From Parahoeflea alexandrii (GTDB lineage: Bacteria > Pseudomonadota > Alphaproteobacteria > Rhizobiales > Rhizobiaceae), in the NCBI RefSeq assembly GCF_024105735.1, contig NZ_JAAAML010000004.1, positions 186,001 to 250,000 of the forward strand: DNA of 64,000 nucleotides, in the 5' to 3' direction. The notes beneath the pieces were generated by a model. That model saw only the letters and a list, made by a program, of their open reading frames with translations. It had not been told where the DNA came from and searched no databases. Position numbers and translations under genes: made by a program. Of the stretch, positions 45,501 through 54,380 are shown in pieces (position 1 is the stretch's first letter; every line of letters starts with the position of its first letter).

Positions 45501-46534
45501 CCATTACACGACGCCGTTTCACACAACTCGCCGCAGCGGGACTTGCAACGGGCCTGGCTTCGCCCGCCCTCGGCCAGAGCAAGACCAAGCTGAACATGAT
45601 CCTCAACTGGACCTACCAGGGACCGCAATCCTGGTTTTTCCTGGCCCAGGACAACGGCTATTTCGACGAGGTCGGGATCGACCTGACAATCGACCAGGGC
45701 AAGGGCTCCGGCGCTGCCGTGGGCCAGGTCGCAGGCGGCGCCTACGACGTGGGCTTCGGCGACGTCAACGCGTTGATCCGCCTGGCCGGAAACACCACCG
45801 AAGAGACGCCGATCTGCGTCTACCAGATGTACAACAAGCCGCCGTTCACGGTGGCGGTGCTTTCGAAATCCGACATCAAGACCGCAGCCGATCTTCAGGG
45901 ACGCAAGCTCGGCGGTGCCGCCAATGACGGCGCGCTCAAGCTTTTCCCGGCCTTCGCCAATGTCGCCGGACTGGATACCGCGGGCATCGAGATCCTCAAC
46001 TTCCAGTCCAATCTTCGAGAGCAGATGCTGAAATCCGAACAGGTCGAGGGCGTTTTCGGATACGTCAACACGATCAGGTTCTCGGCCAAGCTTTCGGGCA
46101 TGAACCCCGACGAGGACATCCGCTTCATCAATTTCGGCGATTACGGCATGGACCTCTATTCGAACGGGATCATCCTGTCGAAAAAGCTGGTTGCTGAAAA
46201 CCCGGAGCTGGTGAAGGGCATGGTTTGGGCGATCAACAAGGGTGTGCAGGACACCCTTGCCGATCTGGACGCGGCCGTCGAATCCGTCGCCAGGCGCGAA
46301 CCGCTGATCAACAAGGCGGTCGAGAAAGAACGGCTAATCGCGACCCTCCAGGACGAGATGAACCATCCGGAGCTGGCAGAAACCGGCCTGGGCGCCGTGA
46401 GTCCGGACCGTTTCAAGGAATCGATCGATCTGGTGGTCAAGGCAGACGGCCTGGAGCGTACCCCGGCCGCGTCGGAGATCTTTACCGACGCGTTTTTGCC
46501 GTCGGCCGACGAACGCATCTACAAGCTGCTCTGA
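45497..46534 (+). CDS. NMT1/THI5-like ABC binding protein, Tat-exported
   Basis: A 345-residue periplasmic binding protein. The N-terminus TRRRFTQLAAAGLATGLASP is a twin-arginine signal with cleavage near ALG. The mature part matches the NMT1/THI5 (SsuA-like) family: LNWTYQGPQSWFFLAQDNGY, then IDQGKGSGAAVGQVAGGAYD and VGFGDVNALI. Known NMT1/THI5 proteins bind pyrimidines, sulfonates or nitrate. It has a close paralogue (50368-51363) with a Sec signal in the same operon. ATGA junction with the cysteine hydrolase gene. Confidence 0.9.
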   Translation: MTITRRRFTQLAAAGLATGLASPALGQSKTKLNMILNWTYQGPQSWFFLAQDNGYFDEVGIDLTIDQGKGSGAAVGQVAGGAYDVGFGDVNALIRLAGNTTEETPICVYQMYNKPPFTVAVLSKSDIKTAADLQGRKLGGAANDGALKLFPAFANVAGLDTAGIEILNFQSNLREQMLKSEQVEGVFGYVNTIRFSAKLSGMNPDEDIRFINFGDYGMDLYSNGIILSKKLVAENPELVKGMVWAINKGVQDTLADLDAAVESVARREPLINKAVEKERLIATLQDEMNHPELAETGLGAVSPDRFKESIDLVVKADGLERTPAASEIFTDAFLPSADERIYKLL

Positions 46535-46543
46535 GATCCGCGA

Positions 46544-47338
46544 ATGGACCTTCAACTCAAAGACAAGATCGTGGTGGTCACCGGCCCGGCCAAGGGCATG
46601 GGTGCCGCGATCTCCCTGGGGTTCGCGCGTGAAGGCGCGAACCTCGCCCTGCTCGGCCGTGATACCGGTGCGATCGAGCCTGTTGCCGGCGAGGCCAGGG
46701 CGATGGGGGTTCAGGCAGAGATCTTCTCCTGTGACGTGACCGATCCGGATGCGGTCGAAGCCGCGATTGCAAACGTCCTGGAAAGATATGATGGCCGGAT
46801 CGACATCCTGGTCAATGTAGCCGGAGGCACGGGCCCGATCGGGAAGAGCGGCGTGGAGACTTCAGCCCGCGAATTCGACGAGATCATCCACCTCAACATG
46901 CGCGGCCCGTTCAACCTCATCCGGGCGGTGGCCCCGACGATGCAACGCCAGCGCAGCGGCAAGATCGTCAATGTGGGGGGAACCTTCGGCCTGCGCGGGC
47001 GCGCCATGCGGATGGCTTACTCCAGCTCGAAATGGGGGCTGCGCGGCATCACAAAGAGTTTCGCGCTGGAGCTTGGACCCGACAACATCAATGTCAACCT
47101 GGTTGCGCCGGGCATGGTTGAGGGTCCGCGCTTTCGCACCAAGGTCGTCCCCCAGGTCGCGGCCCAACACGGCATCTCCGAGGACGAGGCCGCAGAACTG
47201 CACGCCAGCGATTACGCGCTGGCGCGTATCAGCACCGACGAGGACATCGCGGCTGCGACACTGTTCCTTGCCTCTGAACAATCGCGCCAGATCACCGGGG
47301 TCGACCTGCCGGTCGACGGTGGCTGGGCAGCACTCTAG
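46544..47338 (+). CDS. Short-chain dehydrogenase/reductase
   Basis: A 264-residue SDR. The NAD(P)-binding TGPAKGMGAAISLGFAREG, then NVAGGTGPIG (NAG-like), catalytic Ser in VNVGGTFGLRG region, and YSSSKWGLRGITKSFAL (Tyr-x3-Lys) are seen. The C-terminus ends in the usual TGVDLPVDGGW. Reduction or oxidation of a ring or side-chain hydroxyl/keto group is possible in this operon, but no substrate is known. Ribosome-binding site weak (GAG). Located between the first binding-protein gene and the dihydroorotase-like gene. Confidence 0.9.
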   Translation: MDLQLKDKIVVVTGPAKGMGAAISLGFAREGANLALLGRDTGAIEPVAGEARAMGVQAEIFSCDVTDPDAVEAAIANVLERYDGRIDILVNVAGGTGPIGKSGVETSAREFDEIIHLNMRGPFNLIRAVAPTMQRQRSGKIVNVGGTFGLRGRAMRMAYSSSKWGLRGITKSFALELGPDNINVNLVAPGMVEGPRFRTKVVPQVAAQHGISEDEAAELHASDYALARISTDEDIAAATLFLASEQSRQITGVDLPVDGGWAAL

Positions 47339-47346
47339 GGACTTCC

Positions 47347-48765
47347 ATGACGGATCTCATTCTCAAAGGCGGCACCGTCGTTCATGAAAACGGACGCGAA
47401 ACAGCCGACATCGCGATCACCGGAGAGCTGATCTCCGCCATTGGCGCCCCCGGAACCTTGGGTGATGCCCTGGAGGTGGTCGATGTGAGCGGCCATCATC
47501 TGATCCCGGGCGGCATCGACATGCATGTGCATTTTCGCGAGCCGGGGTACACCCACAAGGAAGACTGGGGCACAGGCACGCAGGCTGCGGCTATGGGCGG
47601 AGTGACCACGGTCTTCGAGATGCCCAACACCAACCCGCCCACGCGCTCGGCGATCGAGTTGCGGCAAAAGCAGGACTGCGCCCAAAAGGCCTGCGTGGAT
47701 TTCGGCCTCTACGGACTTCTGGCAGAGGACAACATCGACGAGATCCCCGGCTTGATCGAGGCCGGGGCCAACGCCTTCAAATGCTTCATGGGCAACACGT
47801 TCGGCAACCTGCCTTCGCCCTCGACCGGTGCAATGCTCGAAGGGTTCGAGCTGATTGCGGCATCCGGCCTACGGATCTCGCTGCATGCGGAAACCGCGTC
47901 GATCATGGCCTGGCGGCAGGCCAAACTCGAAGCCGCGGGGCTGAGCGCGCCGCTCCACCACATAGCTGCCCGGCCTGAAGTCGTGGCGATCGAGGCGGTC
48001 GCCCGCGCAGCCATCCTTGCCGAGTGGACCGGGGCACGCATCCACGTGCTGCATATCTCGTCGGCCGGAGAACTGCGTCCCCTCGCCGAGGCCAAGGCGC
48101 GCGGCGTCGATGTGACCGGAGAGACCTGCCCCTGTTATCTCTTCCTCGACAGCCGCGATTACGACCGGCTGGGCAGCATCATCCGGATCAACCCACCGGT
48201 GCGGGAAGAGAAAGATTCCAAAGCCATCTGGGACGCCTTGCAGTCGGGCGTGGTCGACATGATCGCGACCGACCACGCGCCGCATACGCCTGAGGAAAAG
48301 CGGAAAGACATTATCTGGCAGGCCGATTGCGGCTTTCCCGGCGTGGAGACCCAGATGCCGCTGATGCTCACCGAAGTTGTCGCCGGTCGGATGACGCTCG
48401 AGCATTATGTGCGGATCTCGTCAGCCAATCCGGCCCGCGCATTCGGGCTTTATCCGATGAAGGGACGCTTGGCGGTCGGCGCGCATGCCGATATCGCAGT
48501 TCTCGACATGGCGCGCGAGGAAATCGTGCAGGCCGCGCGGCTTCACAGCCGCGGCAAGATCACGCCGTTCGAGGGACGCAAGACGATCGGGGCGCCGGTG
48601 CACACACTGGTGCGCGGCTGTTTTGTCCAGCGCGACAGGATGCTGGTGCCGGACATGGCCGGACACGGCAGACAGGTTACCGACATCCAGTCCATGCCCG
48701 AAGCAAAACCAAAAAACATCGAGATGAGCCTCGCTCATCTGCTCAGCGCGGGTGCCGTGACATGA
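47347..48765 (+). CDS. Dihydroorotase/allantoinase-like cyclic amidohydrolase
   Basis: A 472-residue amidohydrolase with a binuclear zinc site: His60 and His62 (MHVHFREPG), carbamylated Lys145 (FKCFMGN), His180 (SLHAET), His236 (LHISS) and Asp309 (ATDHAPH). This is the pattern of dihydroorotase, allantoinase and hydantoinase, which open cyclic ureides. It is longer than a typical dihydroorotase (about 430). Its presence with a barbiturase-family enzyme points to catabolism rather than pyrimidine synthesis. The gene overlaps the ABC ATPase start (ATGA). Confidence 0.88.
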   Translation: MTDLILKGGTVVHENGRETADIAITGELISAIGAPGTLGDALEVVDVSGHHLIPGGIDMHVHFREPGYTHKEDWGTGTQAAAMGGVTTVFEMPNTNPPTRSAIELRQKQDCAQKACVDFGLYGLLAEDNIDEIPGLIEAGANAFKCFMGNTFGNLPSPSTGAMLEGFELIAASGLRISLHAETASIMAWRQAKLEAAGLSAPLHHIAARPEVVAIEAVARAAILAEWTGARIHVLHISSAGELRPLAEAKARGVDVTGETCPCYLFLDSRDYDRLGSIIRINPPVREEKDSKAIWDALQSGVVDMIATDHAPHTPEEKRKDIIWQADCGFPGVETQMPLMLTEVVAGRMTLEHYVRISSANPARAFGLYPMKGRLAVGAHADIAVLDMAREEIVQAARLHSRGKITPFEGRKTIGAPVHTLVRGCFVQRDRMLVPDMAGHGRQVTDIQSMPEAKPKNIEMSLAHLLSAGAVT

Positions 48766-49577
48766 GTATGGCCCGGTTTGTCGAACTCGAGAATGTCGGC
48801 GTGACGTTTGGCCAGGGGCCGGAGCAGACCGAAGCCTTGCAGCCAACCAGCCTGACTGTCGAGCGAGGCGATTTCCTGGCCTTTGTCGGGCCCTCCGGCT
48901 GTGGGAAATCGACCATCCTGAAACTTGTCAGCGAGCTGTTGCGGCCGACAACGGGCAACATCTTTTTTGGCGGACGCGAATTGGGTGCCAAGCCGGTGCG
49001 GGTGGGCATGGCGTTTCAGAGCGCATCGCTGCTGCCTTGGATGTCGGTTCGCGACAATGTGATGCTTCCGCTCAAGATCGTACCGCCGTTCAAGTCCGGT
49101 TTTCGCAGCAAGAAGAACGGCGAATACCGGGACCGGGCAGACGCGCTGCTTGCGCAGGTTGGTCTCGAGGACTTTGCCGACAAGAGCCCGTGGCAGCTTT
49201 CGGGTGGCATGATGCAAAGGGCAAACCTGTGCCGTGCGCTGATTCACGATCCCGATATCCTGCTGCTCGATGAACCATTCGGCGCGCTGGATCAGTTCAC
49301 CCGCGAAGAGCTTTGGCAGACGCTGCAGGACCTCTGGATCGACCGGAAATCAACGGTGATGCTAGTCACCCACGATCTGCGCGAGGCCGCCTACCTGGCA
49401 AACCGTATCTGCGTCATGAGCCCGCGACCGGGCCGCATCATCGATGACCGGCAAGTGAGTTTCGCCCGCCCGCGCCCGATAGACCTGACCTTTGATCCTG
49501 ATTTTGTCACGCTGGTTCAGGACTTGCGAGGCCTCATCGTCCATGCCCCGAACGTCAAGAAGGTAGACGCGACATGA
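48762..49577 (+). CDS. ABC transporter ATP-binding protein (NitT/TauT type)
   Basis: A 271-residue ATPase. Walker A GPSGCGKST, the Q-loop FQSASLLPW, signature WQLSGGMMQRANLCRAL, Walker B DILLLDEPFGALD and the H-loop LVTHDLREA are present. The group energises uptake of taurine, nitrate, pyrimidines or thiamine precursors with NMT1/THI5-type binding proteins, of which the operon has two. An insertion before the signature (FKSGFRSKKNGEYRD) is a little longer than usual. Coupled by ATGA to the permease gene. Confidence 0.93.
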   Translation: MSMARFVELENVGVTFGQGPEQTEALQPTSLTVERGDFLAFVGPSGCGKSTILKLVSELLRPTTGNIFFGGRELGAKPVRVGMAFQSASLLPWMSVRDNVMLPLKIVPPFKSGFRSKKNGEYRDRADALLAQVGLEDFADKSPWQLSGGMMQRANLCRALIHDPDILLLDEPFGALDQFTREELWQTLQDLWIDRKSTVMLVTHDLREAAYLANRICVMSPRPGRIIDDRQVSFARPRPIDLTFDPDFVTLVQDLRGLIVHAPNVKKVDAT

Positions 49578-50329
49578 AGCCGACGATGCGTAAATTTGCG
49601 CCGACCATCCTGATCATCGGAGTGTTCGTTTTCTGGGAACTCTTCTGCCTCTTGGCTGGGATTTCGGAACTTGTGCTTCCTCGTCCGACACGGATCCTCG
49701 CGGCCTTTTTCGAGTACGCGCCCGCAATCATGCCGCACGCCTGGCAGACCCTCTACACCACGCTTGTGGGCTTCTCGTTCGGAGTGATGATCGGGCTTTC
49801 CCTCGGCGTTCTGATCGGCTCTTCGAAACTGGCCTATGACACCGCCTATCCATTGCTGGTGGGGATCTCCTCGATCCCCAAGGTGGCGGTTGTCCCGATC
49901 CTGGTGTTGTGGTTTGGCGCAGGCACGGTGCCTGCAATCCTGACGGCGATGATCATCTGCATCTTCCCGATCGTCGTCAACGTCTCCACCGGCATTGCCA
50001 CGGTTGAGCCGGAACTCGAAGACGTCATGCGCTCACTCAAGGCAAAGCGCTGGGAGATGCTCTGGAACGTCGGCCTGCCCCGGTCGATGCCCTACTTCTT
50101 TGCCTCCCTGAAAGTGGCGATCACCCTGTCCTTCGTAGGCTCGGTCATTGCCGAGACCGTCGCCTCCAACAAGGGCGTCGGCAACATGATGCTTATCGCC
50201 TCTTCCTCCTTCAACGTGCCGCTCGTCTTCGCAGGCCTGATGATCCTCGCGGTCATGGGGATCACGCTTTACGCGATCTTCTCGGTGGTCGAACGGCGGA
50301 TGGTCGGATGGGCGCTTCGCAAACAGTAG
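49574..50329 (+). CDS. ABC transporter permease (NitT/TauT type)
   Basis: A 251-residue membrane protein with six helices and the EAA loop near AKRWEMLWNVGLPRSMPYFF, where the ATPase docks. FSFGVMIGLSLGVLIGSSKL and FVGSVIAETVASNKGVGNMM are family landmarks. Only one permease is present, so the channel is a homodimer. It completes the transporter served by the two binding proteins. AAGG lies nine bases before the ATG. Confidence 0.93.
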   Translation: MKPTMRKFAPTILIIGVFVFWELFCLLAGISELVLPRPTRILAAFFEYAPAIMPHAWQTLYTTLVGFSFGVMIGLSLGVLIGSSKLAYDTAYPLLVGISSIPKVAVVPILVLWFGAGTVPAILTAMIICIFPIVVNVSTGIATVEPELEDVMRSLKAKRWEMLWNVGLPRSMPYFFASLKVAITLSFVGSVIAETVASNKGVGNMMLIASSSFNVPLVFAGLMILAVMGITLYAIFSVVERRMVGWALRKQ

Positions 50330-50367
50330 ACCGAGAAAACCACCGCCAACCAACCGGAGATCTGAAA

Positions 50368-51363
50368 ATGAAAAGATTGCTGACTGCGGCTTTTGCCGTA
50401 ATTTCGATGACGGCATCCGCCGGTGCCGCCGATATCCCGATCAAGTTCACGCTCGACTGGAAGATCCAGGGTGTGCACAGCTGGTTCTACCTGGCCAAGG
50501 AGAAGGGCTACTTTGCCGCCGAGGGTCTGGACGTCACCATCGACCAGGGCGAAGGCTCGGCCGCGACCGTCACGCGCATCATGTCGGGTGCCTATGACGC
50601 CGGCTTCGGCGACATGAATGCGATCATCCAGAATGCCGCGACCAATCCGGATGAAGCCCCGGTGATGGTTTACCAGATCTACAACCAGCCACCGTTTGCG
50701 GTTCTGACCAAGGCGGGCGGAAAAGTCGAAAGCCTTTCCGGTCTTGAAGGTCTCAAGGTCGGTGGCCCCGCCGGTTCCGCCTCGACCAAGCTGTTTCCCG
50801 CATTGGCGGAAGCAGCCGGTTTCGATGCGGCAAAGGTCGAGATCATCAATGTCGCGCCCAACCTGCAGGAACAGATGCTGATCCAGGACCAGGTGGATGC
50901 GAGCCTCGTCTTCAACGTGACCAGCTATCTCAACATTCTGGGCCAGAACATGGATCCGGACGAGGACTTCAAATGGTTCCCCTATGGCGAAGCCGGGCTG
51001 GATATCTATTCCAATGGCGTGATGGTCTCGCCAAAGCTCCTGAACGACCATCCAGACGCGGTAAAGGGCCTGGTTTCGGCTATCGCCAAGGCGATGGCTG
51101 ACGTGATCGCCAATCCCGCAGAAGGCATCGACATCATCGTCAAGACCGAGCCGCTTTCCAATGGCGCACTTGAAATGAAGCGGATGGAGTTTGCCTTGAA
51201 CAATCTGATCTATTCCGATGAAACCAAGGCCAACGGCATCGGCACAGTCGACCCGGAAAGACTGACGCGGTCGATTGCCGTCATCCAGAAACTTTATGAT
51301 CTGCCCAATGCGCCCGAAGCGAGTGCCGTTTTCGACGATGCCTTTCTGCCGGCCACGCAATAA
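50368..51363 (+). CDS. NMT1/THI5-like ABC binding protein, Sec-exported
   Basis: A 331-residue binding protein, paralogue of the one at 45497-46534. It has an ordinary Sec signal (MKRLLTAAFAVISMTASAGA) instead of a Tat signal. Shared blocks include SWFYLAKEKGYFAAEGLDVT, IDQGEGSAATVTRIMSGAYD and AGFGDMNAII; the C-terminal DDAFLPATQ matches TDAFLPSAD. The two probably bind related ligands with different affinity or oxidation state and use the same ATPase and permease. CCGGAGA precedes the ATG. Confidence 0.92.
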   Translation: MKRLLTAAFAVISMTASAGAADIPIKFTLDWKIQGVHSWFYLAKEKGYFAAEGLDVTIDQGEGSAATVTRIMSGAYDAGFGDMNAIIQNAATNPDEAPVMVYQIYNQPPFAVLTKAGGKVESLSGLEGLKVGGPAGSASTKLFPALAEAAGFDAAKVEIINVAPNLQEQMLIQDQVDASLVFNVTSYLNILGQNMDPDEDFKWFPYGEAGLDIYSNGVMVSPKLLNDHPDAVKGLVSAIAKAMADVIANPAEGIDIIVKTEPLSNGALEMKRMEFALNNLIYSDETKANGIGTVDPERLTRSIAVIQKLYDLPNAPEASAVFDDAFLPATQ

Positions 51364-51380
51364 CCGTTCTCAACCCAACT

Positions 51381-51412
51381 CCCCGGGGCACGGCTCCGGG
51401 GTGCCCCCGGGG
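51381..51412 (+). other. Stable stem-loop between binding-protein and amidohydrolase genes
   Basis: CCCCGGGGCAC pairs with GTGCCCCCGGGG (one C bulge) around a nine-base loop. Such structures after a binding-protein gene often protect the upstream mRNA and lower expression of the genes beyond; that role is inferred. Confidence 0.6.
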
Positions 51413-51418
51413 TTCATC

Positions 51419-52867
51419 ATGGATACCACCATCATCGCAGCCGAGGCTGCACTCGCCGGCGCGGATTATTCGCTCACCGGTCCCTGCGAAATCCTCGTCT
51501 CAGGCGGGCTGATCGAAGCGATCCGCCCAGTCGCCGCGACACCGCAAGCGCCGCGCCTGCTGGCCATTCCCGCGCTTGCGGATGCCCACAATCACGCTCG
51601 ACCGCTCTCGACCACGTCATTCGGCTGCGGCAACAAACCTCTGGAAACATGGCTGCCCCAGCTTGCCGTCATGCCATCCGTCGATCCCTACACGGCCGCG
51701 GCCGCATCTTTTGCCCGCTCGCTGCGCGGTGGCGTGACCTCGATCATGGTGCACCTGACGCGCGCGATGGGTCTGACACCGCTGACCGAAGAAGCCCGTG
51801 AAATCGCCCGGGCCGCGCATGATGTCGGCGTTTCGATCGGCTTTGCCATTGCCATGCGCGACCGCAATCCGCTGATCTATGGTGATGATGCCGAGATCCT
51901 TAACCGGCTGGACCCGTCCGAGCGCGATCTCGTCAGGCAAACCTGGCTCCGGCCGCTACCCCCGGTCAGCGAGCAGATGGCGCTCGTCGATGCCGTTGCC
52001 GATGCGGTTTCAGACATGCCCGGCCATATCGATGTTCAATATGGCCCGACCGGCGTGCAATGGTGCTCCGCGGAACTGCTGCAGGCGATCGCCAGGGCCT
52101 CCAAACAGACCGGGCGGCGGATCCATATGCACCTTCTGGAAACGAAGCCGCAAAGGGTCTGGGCGGATGGCGCCTACCCCGACGGAATCGTATCCTTTCT
52201 CGATCAGATCGGCCTGCTGTCGCCGCGGCTGACGCTGGCCCATTGCGTCTGGGCGCGGCCGGAGGAACTGGCTTTGATCGCTGGTGCGGGTGCGCGGATC
52301 GCGGTCAATGCTTCGTCAAACCTGCACCTCTACTCGGGAATTGCCCCAGTGCCCGACATGCTGGAAGCAGGCGTTTCGGTGGCCATGGGCCTCGACGGCT
52401 GCGCGCTTGACGAGGACGACGATGCGCTCAGAGAGATGCGGCTGTTTCATTTGCTCAATCATGCTGCGGGATTCAGCGACGGCGGATTGACCCGTCAAAC
52501 CGCGTTGCATGCGGCATGCGCTGCGGGCCGTCCGGGTCTGGGGCTTGGCCCCGGTGGTGTCCTTGCCGCCGAACTGCCGGCCGATATCCTGCTGCTTGAT
52601 CTCGCGGCTCTTGACCGGGACGCGTTGATGCCGGTGAACCCTACGGATTACCTCTTCGCCCGTGCCGGTCAGGCCCATATCGTCGAGGCCTACTCGAGAG
52701 GCCGCAAGGTTCTGTCCAATGGCACCGTGCTCGGTGTCGACCTTCCCGCGCTCGAAACCAGTTTGCGCTCCGCCTATCGAGACGGTCTGCCGGATAAGGC
52801 GCCCCTTGTTGCCGCCTGGCCCAAGATAGAGGCGGCAATCGGCAGCTTCTACCGGGGCTGCTGCTGA
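51419..52867 (+). CDS. Amidohydrolase (cytosine/s-triazine deaminase-like)
   Basis: A 482-residue member of the mononuclear amidohydrolase group that includes AtzB, TrzN, GuaD and cytosine deaminase. Ligands: His57 and His59 (DAHNHARPL), His238 with Glu241 (HMHLLET), His275 (LAHCVW) and Asp326 (MGLDGCALD). These enzymes remove an amino, chloro or alkylamino group from a heterocycle. Here a deamination feeding the next enzyme is likely. The ATG at 51419 has no ribosome-binding site and lies seven bases from a stable hairpin. TGATG junction with the AtzD-family gene. Confidence 0.85.
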   Translation: MDTTIIAAEAALAGADYSLTGPCEILVSGGLIEAIRPVAATPQAPRLLAIPALADAHNHARPLSTTSFGCGNKPLETWLPQLAVMPSVDPYTAAAASFARSLRGGVTSIMVHLTRAMGLTPLTEEAREIARAAHDVGVSIGFAIAMRDRNPLIYGDDAEILNRLDPSERDLVRQTWLRPLPPVSEQMALVDAVADAVSDMPGHIDVQYGPTGVQWCSAELLQAIARASKQTGRRIHMHLLETKPQRVWADGAYPDGIVSFLDQIGLLSPRLTLAHCVWARPEELALIAGAGARIAVNASSNLHLYSGIAPVPDMLEAGVSVAMGLDGCALDEDDDALREMRLFHLLNHAAGFSDGGLTRQTALHAACAAGRPGLGLGPGGVLAAELPADILLLDLAALDRDALMPVNPTDYLFARAGQAHIVEAYSRGRKVLSNGTVLGVDLPALETSLRSAYRDGLPDKAPLVAAWPKIEAAIGSFYRGCC

Positions 52868-53967
52868 TGCCGGGTGAAGCTCAGGTCTTTCGTCTGCCCA
52901 TGAGCGGGCCTGACGACGTGTCCGGGATCGCGTCGCTGATCACAGACGGCAGCCTCGACCCGACGCAGATCATTGCGATCCTTGGCAAGACCGAGGGCAA
53001 TGGCTGTGTCAACGATTTCACCCGCGGCTATGCCACGCAATCCCTGCGCGCCATGCTGGCCAGGTACCTCGGCGAGGCGCAGATCGCGCGGATACCGCTG
53101 GTGATGTCCGGTGGCACCGAGGGCGGACTGTCACCGCACTGGATCGTTCTGAGCCGGACCGAAGGAACTGGTTCAGTACAGTCCGAAACAGAGGCCCCGG
53201 CACTGGCGATGGCCGGCGTGATCACCCGCCCGCTCGATCCGCGCGAAATCGGTCGCAGCGAGCAGGCGGAACTGGTGCGCACCGCTGTGCTGGAAGCGAT
53301 GACAGCGGCTGATATTTCAGGGCCCGATGACGTGCATTTTGTTCAGATCAAGTGTCCGCTGCTGACATCCAGGCGGGCCAATTCCGCCGTCGGTGATGTG
53401 GCGACGGACAACATGCTCAAGTCGATGGGTCTGTCCCGCGGCGCCTCAGCACTTGGTGTGGCCTTGGCGCTTGGCGAGGTCGAGACGATCACCGATGCGC
53501 AGATCGGGACCGACATGTCGCTTTGGTCGAGCCGCGCTTCCTGCTCGGCCGGGATCGAGCTGATGGCCTGCGAGATCATCGTGCTTGGCCTGTCGCGGCA
53601 ATGGTCCGGTCCCTTGCGGATCGGTCATGACGTGATGCGTGATGCGATCGATGCCCCGGCCATCGCCGGGCTTCTGGCACAGGCCGCACCGGGCACTGGC
53701 CTGCAGCAGGCTCAAGCCAGTCTGATCGCGGTTCTTGCCAAGGCGGAAGCCTCGGGCTCTGGCCAGATCCGCGGCAAGAGGCACACGATGCTCGAGGACA
53801 GCGACATCTCCTCCACCCGCCATGCGCGCGGCTTTGTCGGCGGTCTGCTGGCGGGGCTCATCGGCCATACCGAGCTTTTCGTCTCCGGCGGCGCGGAACA
53901 CCAGGGCCCCGATGGCGGCGGACCGGTGGCCATCATTTACACATCACTGAAAGGAACAGATGCATGA
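52867..53967 (+). CDS. Ring-opening amidohydrolase (AtzD/barbiturase family)
   Basis: A 366-residue enzyme of the small family of cyanuric-acid hydrolases and barbiturases. The threefold pseudo-repeat is visible as three Lys/Ser pairs: Lys41 (ILGKTEGNG) with Ser81 (VMSGGTEGG), Lys162 (VQIKCPLLT) with Ser227 (SCSAGIE), and Lys292 (LAKAEASG) with Ser340 (FVSGGAEHQGPDGGG). The family hydrolyses the ring of cyanuric acid to carboxybiuret or of barbiturate to ureidomalonate; which one applies here cannot be read. Coupled to both neighbours by overlapping start/stop codons. Confidence 0.93.
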   Translation: MPGEAQVFRLPMSGPDDVSGIASLITDGSLDPTQIIAILGKTEGNGCVNDFTRGYATQSLRAMLARYLGEAQIARIPLVMSGGTEGGLSPHWIVLSRTEGTGSVQSETEAPALAMAGVITRPLDPREIGRSEQAELVRTAVLEAMTAADISGPDDVHFVQIKCPLLTSRRANSAVGDVATDNMLKSMGLSRGASALGVALALGEVETITDAQIGTDMSLWSSRASCSAGIELMACEIIVLGLSRQWSGPLRIGHDVMRDAIDAPAIAGLLAQAAPGTGLQQAQASLIAVLAKAEASGSGQIRGKRHTMLEDSDISSTRHARGFVGGLLAGLIGHTELFVSGGAEHQGPDGGGPVAIIYTSLKGTDA

Positions 53968-54377
53968 CCAAGCTTATTGTCCGGGCCGGAGATTTCGTCT
54001 TCGGCGGCCATCTCGAGGAAGAGGCCGCTCCCGCAACGACTGCCGCCTTCAAGGCGCTGCTACCCTACAAGGGCAAGATCGTGCATGTACGCTGGTCCGG
54101 CGAAGGGGTCTGGATTCCGCTGGGCGACACGAATTTCGGCGTCGGCTACGAAAACCACACCAGCCACCCCGCGCCCGGACACATCATCCTCTATCCCGGC
54201 GGCATCAGCGAAACCGAGATCCTTCTGGCCTATGGCGGAGTGGATTTTTCCTCGAAAATGGGACAATTGGCGGGCAACCATTTCATCACGCTGACCTCGG
54301 GACTGGAAAACCTGATGACGCTCGGCAATGCGGTTCTCTGGAAGGGCGCGCATGACATCTCGTTTGAAATCGCCTGA
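53964..54377 (+). CDS. DUF3830 protein (cyclophilin-like fold)
   Basis: A 137-residue soluble protein of the DUF3830 type, with a predicted beta-barrel. Typical segments are VHVRWSGEGVWIPLGDTNFG, NHTSHPAPGHIILYPGGISE and EILLAYGGVDFSSKMGQLAG. The family has no known activity; tight coupling (ATGA) to the AtzD-family gene suggests a catalytic or binding role on the same small molecule. No signal peptide, so it acts in the cytoplasm. Confidence 0.8.
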   Translation: MTKLIVRAGDFVFGGHLEEEAAPATTAAFKALLPYKGKIVHVRWSGEGVWIPLGDTNFGVGYENHTSHPAPGHIILYPGGISETEILLAYGGVDFSSKMGQLAGNHFITLTSGLENLMTLGNAVLWKGAHDISFEIA

Positions 54378-54380
54378 TCA

